Below are positions 62,395-64,000 of a DNA stretch of 64,000 bases, in pieces. The first letter of the stretch is position 1. The number at the start of each line of letters is the position of its first letter. Source of the stretch: Notospermus geniculatus (Eukaryota > Nemertea > Pilidiophora > Heteronemertea > Lineidae). Position numbers and translations under genes: made by a program. The notes under the pieces were generated by a model that saw nothing but the letters and a program-made list of their open reading frames with translations, made no database searches and was not told the origin of the DNA. The stretch covers positions 234,596 to 298,595 of the forward strand of contig NMRB01000296.1 in NCBI GenBank assembly GCA_002633025.1, given 5' to 3'.

Positions 62395-63717
62395 GTAAGT
62401 ATCTATATTTTCAACTATTTCATTGCATCTCGATTTCTAAACTCTCATTGCAGTGAGCAACATTCCCAGTGCTTGCTACAAGCCCTGCAGCTCAAAAATA
62501 TCACTAGAAGCTGACCAATGATTCATATAAGTAATTCCCAAAAGCATTTGAAGTTGCATCTTCCTCAGTTTTGGACACTTGGCAAATTGGTCTGTCTTCA
62601 TTGAAATGGAATTGCATATTGGGTATTCTTGTTTGAATGAATGAATTCAGTCTGGTAGAATTGATCTCAAATTTTTGGCAGATCTGGGCTGGAAACATTT
62701 TGACCTCAGTATGAGGAACACTCGTCCTTGGTACAACTTGGTCCTCCGTGGGATTGCTCAGTTCCATACAGACCACACTGGCCATACTTGTGTATGATGA
62801 AAGGGACAATTCATCACCTAAATTGAATGGGCCAGACCACAAAACGAGCCCAGAAACACCATTGGCTATTGGTAGCGAGTTGAATCAATCACCTTCGGGT
62901 TCGGCCATCTAGTACCACATAAAAACATCCATCGAATACCAAACAGTGATCACAACCCGTGCCAGAAACAATCATGAAACGACTGGTCATTCGTTCCACA
63001 AGACCCCGGCGTGATAAATAACCGTATGTGCCACTGAAACATAACGTCGGAAAGAATTCTTCATACGTTTGAGTATACTGTTGGATTATCTTAACAAGAA
63101 CAGGCTGCTAGGACATGAGAATTGATAGAAATCTATCCCAGATTGATTTGGCTCGTCTCTTTCATGTATCATTCATATAGAGTGGCCTGCAGTGATTTGG
63201 CAAACTTTGTTGGAATGGACTTTGGGTATCTGATTCAGGTTTGCCCTGTGATCATTTCGATGGGATCGCTCGGCATTTCCCCTACACATTTGCTAAATGT
63301 GATTGGAGTAATGAAGACCATTTTGTTGCTAAATTGCTCCTTACTCCATTGACCAATGAAGTATAACATCAATAATTGTCGTCCGCGTCGGACAGGGGTG
63401 AGCTCGATGAATACAAATCGTCCGATAGGACACCGACCGCGGCGGTAATAGACAGTGGACGTCTGAACCAATCAGAATTAGGACGACACCTAAAGACAGG
63501 TCTTAGATCAGTGCCTTGTCACCGAATTCGCCGTCCACAGTTGATGTCAAATTGACGGATCTTGATTTGCATTGTCTGAGTTGTAGAGAGGAACCCCCCA
63601 GCCTGTGTTGCCTTTGAGATGTTGTTTGAGTGGTTGGTTCCAAGTCACACGAACAACTCCTGTCATTTCCCTGTTCCAGTGCATAGTTGGACCTTCTTGT
63701 TGGTTATCTGTGACTTT
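62395..63717. other. Intron of the TIA-1-like gene, no further exon seen
   Basis: No sequence encoding the expected RRM2 start (an HFHVFVGDLSPE-like stretch) was found. The minus-strand frame at 62504-62842 (112 codons) looks protein-like in composition but is unrecognised. Around 63378-63488 a weak inverted pair, TTGTCGTCC / GGACGACA, may be an old element. Confidence 0.4.
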
Positions 63718-63831
63718 GGCTCGTATTCTTCTAGAACCCTCCTTAACTCTAAGGTCCACTTTAAGCTTTTGTATTCTGCCCTGCAAACAATAGCTAAACC
63801 TTAGAGTTAAGGAAGCTTCTAGAATACGGCC
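63718..63831. mobile_element. MITE-like inverted repeat of about 114 bp
   Basis: The arm GGCTCGTATTC...TAGAA..CTCCTTAACTCTAAGGT (63718-63755) pairs with ACCTTAGAGTTAAGGAAGCT plus TCTAGAATACGGCC (63798-63831), with a 3-base indel and a few mismatches. CTTT lies next to both outer ends and could be a target duplication. The minus-strand frame 63547-63879 passes through the hairpin and is probably not a gene. Confidence 0.65.
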
Positions 63832-64000
63832 CTTTGAATTCTGTTGTTTTGTCCTTGATGAAGATGGCTGTGCAACCAAGCATCAGGACTTTCAAGTTGG
63901 TTCCTGGAGAGGGCTGTGCTACTGAGTGTCATGACTTGCATGTTGGTGGCTGTTGTTCTAACATCATGGAGAAAACCATGCTGCCTGTGTGATATCTCAT
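63832..64000. other. Non-coding end of window
   Basis: No supported feature. Confidence 0.3.

Noticed and set aside
62183-62395. 70-codon ATG frame covering the TIA-1-like exon
   Set aside because: It is in the wrong register; the real peptide is in another frame bounded by the splice sites.

Overview
This window is animal nuclear DNA, almost entirely non-coding. The best evidence is one short spliced exon at 62337-62394 (+). It encodes EMKVNWATSPGNQQKQDTS, the linker that follows RRM1 in TIA-1/TIAR-type RNA-binding proteins, and it is closer to the invertebrate wording than to the vertebrate KVNWATTPSSQKKDTS. With sparse coding, many small inverted-repeat (MITE-like) elements, minisatellites, tRNA-derived SINE-like pieces and runs of N, this points to a draft assembly of an invertebrate, plausibly a highly heterozygous marine species. 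The phylum cannot be decided from the sequence. No bacterial-type genes, CRISPR array, rRNA or intact transposase is visible, and nearly all ATG-to-stop frames look like chance.

Layout. 0-4.9 kb: intron-like DNA with a textbook recursive-splice (ratchet) site at 537, a MITE with 6-bp target duplication (695-870) and a decayed direct repeat (1.74-2.24 kb). 4.9-8.3 kb: a repeat cluster holding a minisatellite split by a hairpin MITE, a 1.2-kb GC-rich element whose two pairs of inverted arms are interleaved (order A-B-A'-B'), and a second minisatellite split by another MITE. 8.3-32.4 kb: mostly featureless, with one candidate coding exon (19249-19483), a tRNA-like element near 21.2 kb, a relative of the 5.1-kb MITE at 27.4 kb and an inverted repeat at 29.9 kb. 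32.4-37.6 kb: a 2.5-kb tandem duplication in which only the second copy carries a 155-bp MITE. 37.6-49 kb: further repeats, a 122-bp N gap inside a MITE, a 551-bp tandem duplication with CAG expansion, and a 608-bp tandem duplication joined by a single N. 49-62 kb: minisatellites, a 100-bp duplication ending in an N, and a MITE rich in TGACG half-sites. 62.3-64 kb: the TIA-1-like exon and a final MITE.

If the ratchet site and the TIA-1-like exon belong to one transcription unit, the window would be mostly one very long intron. That link is inference: I found no RRM1 exon upstream and no RRM2 exon before the window ends.
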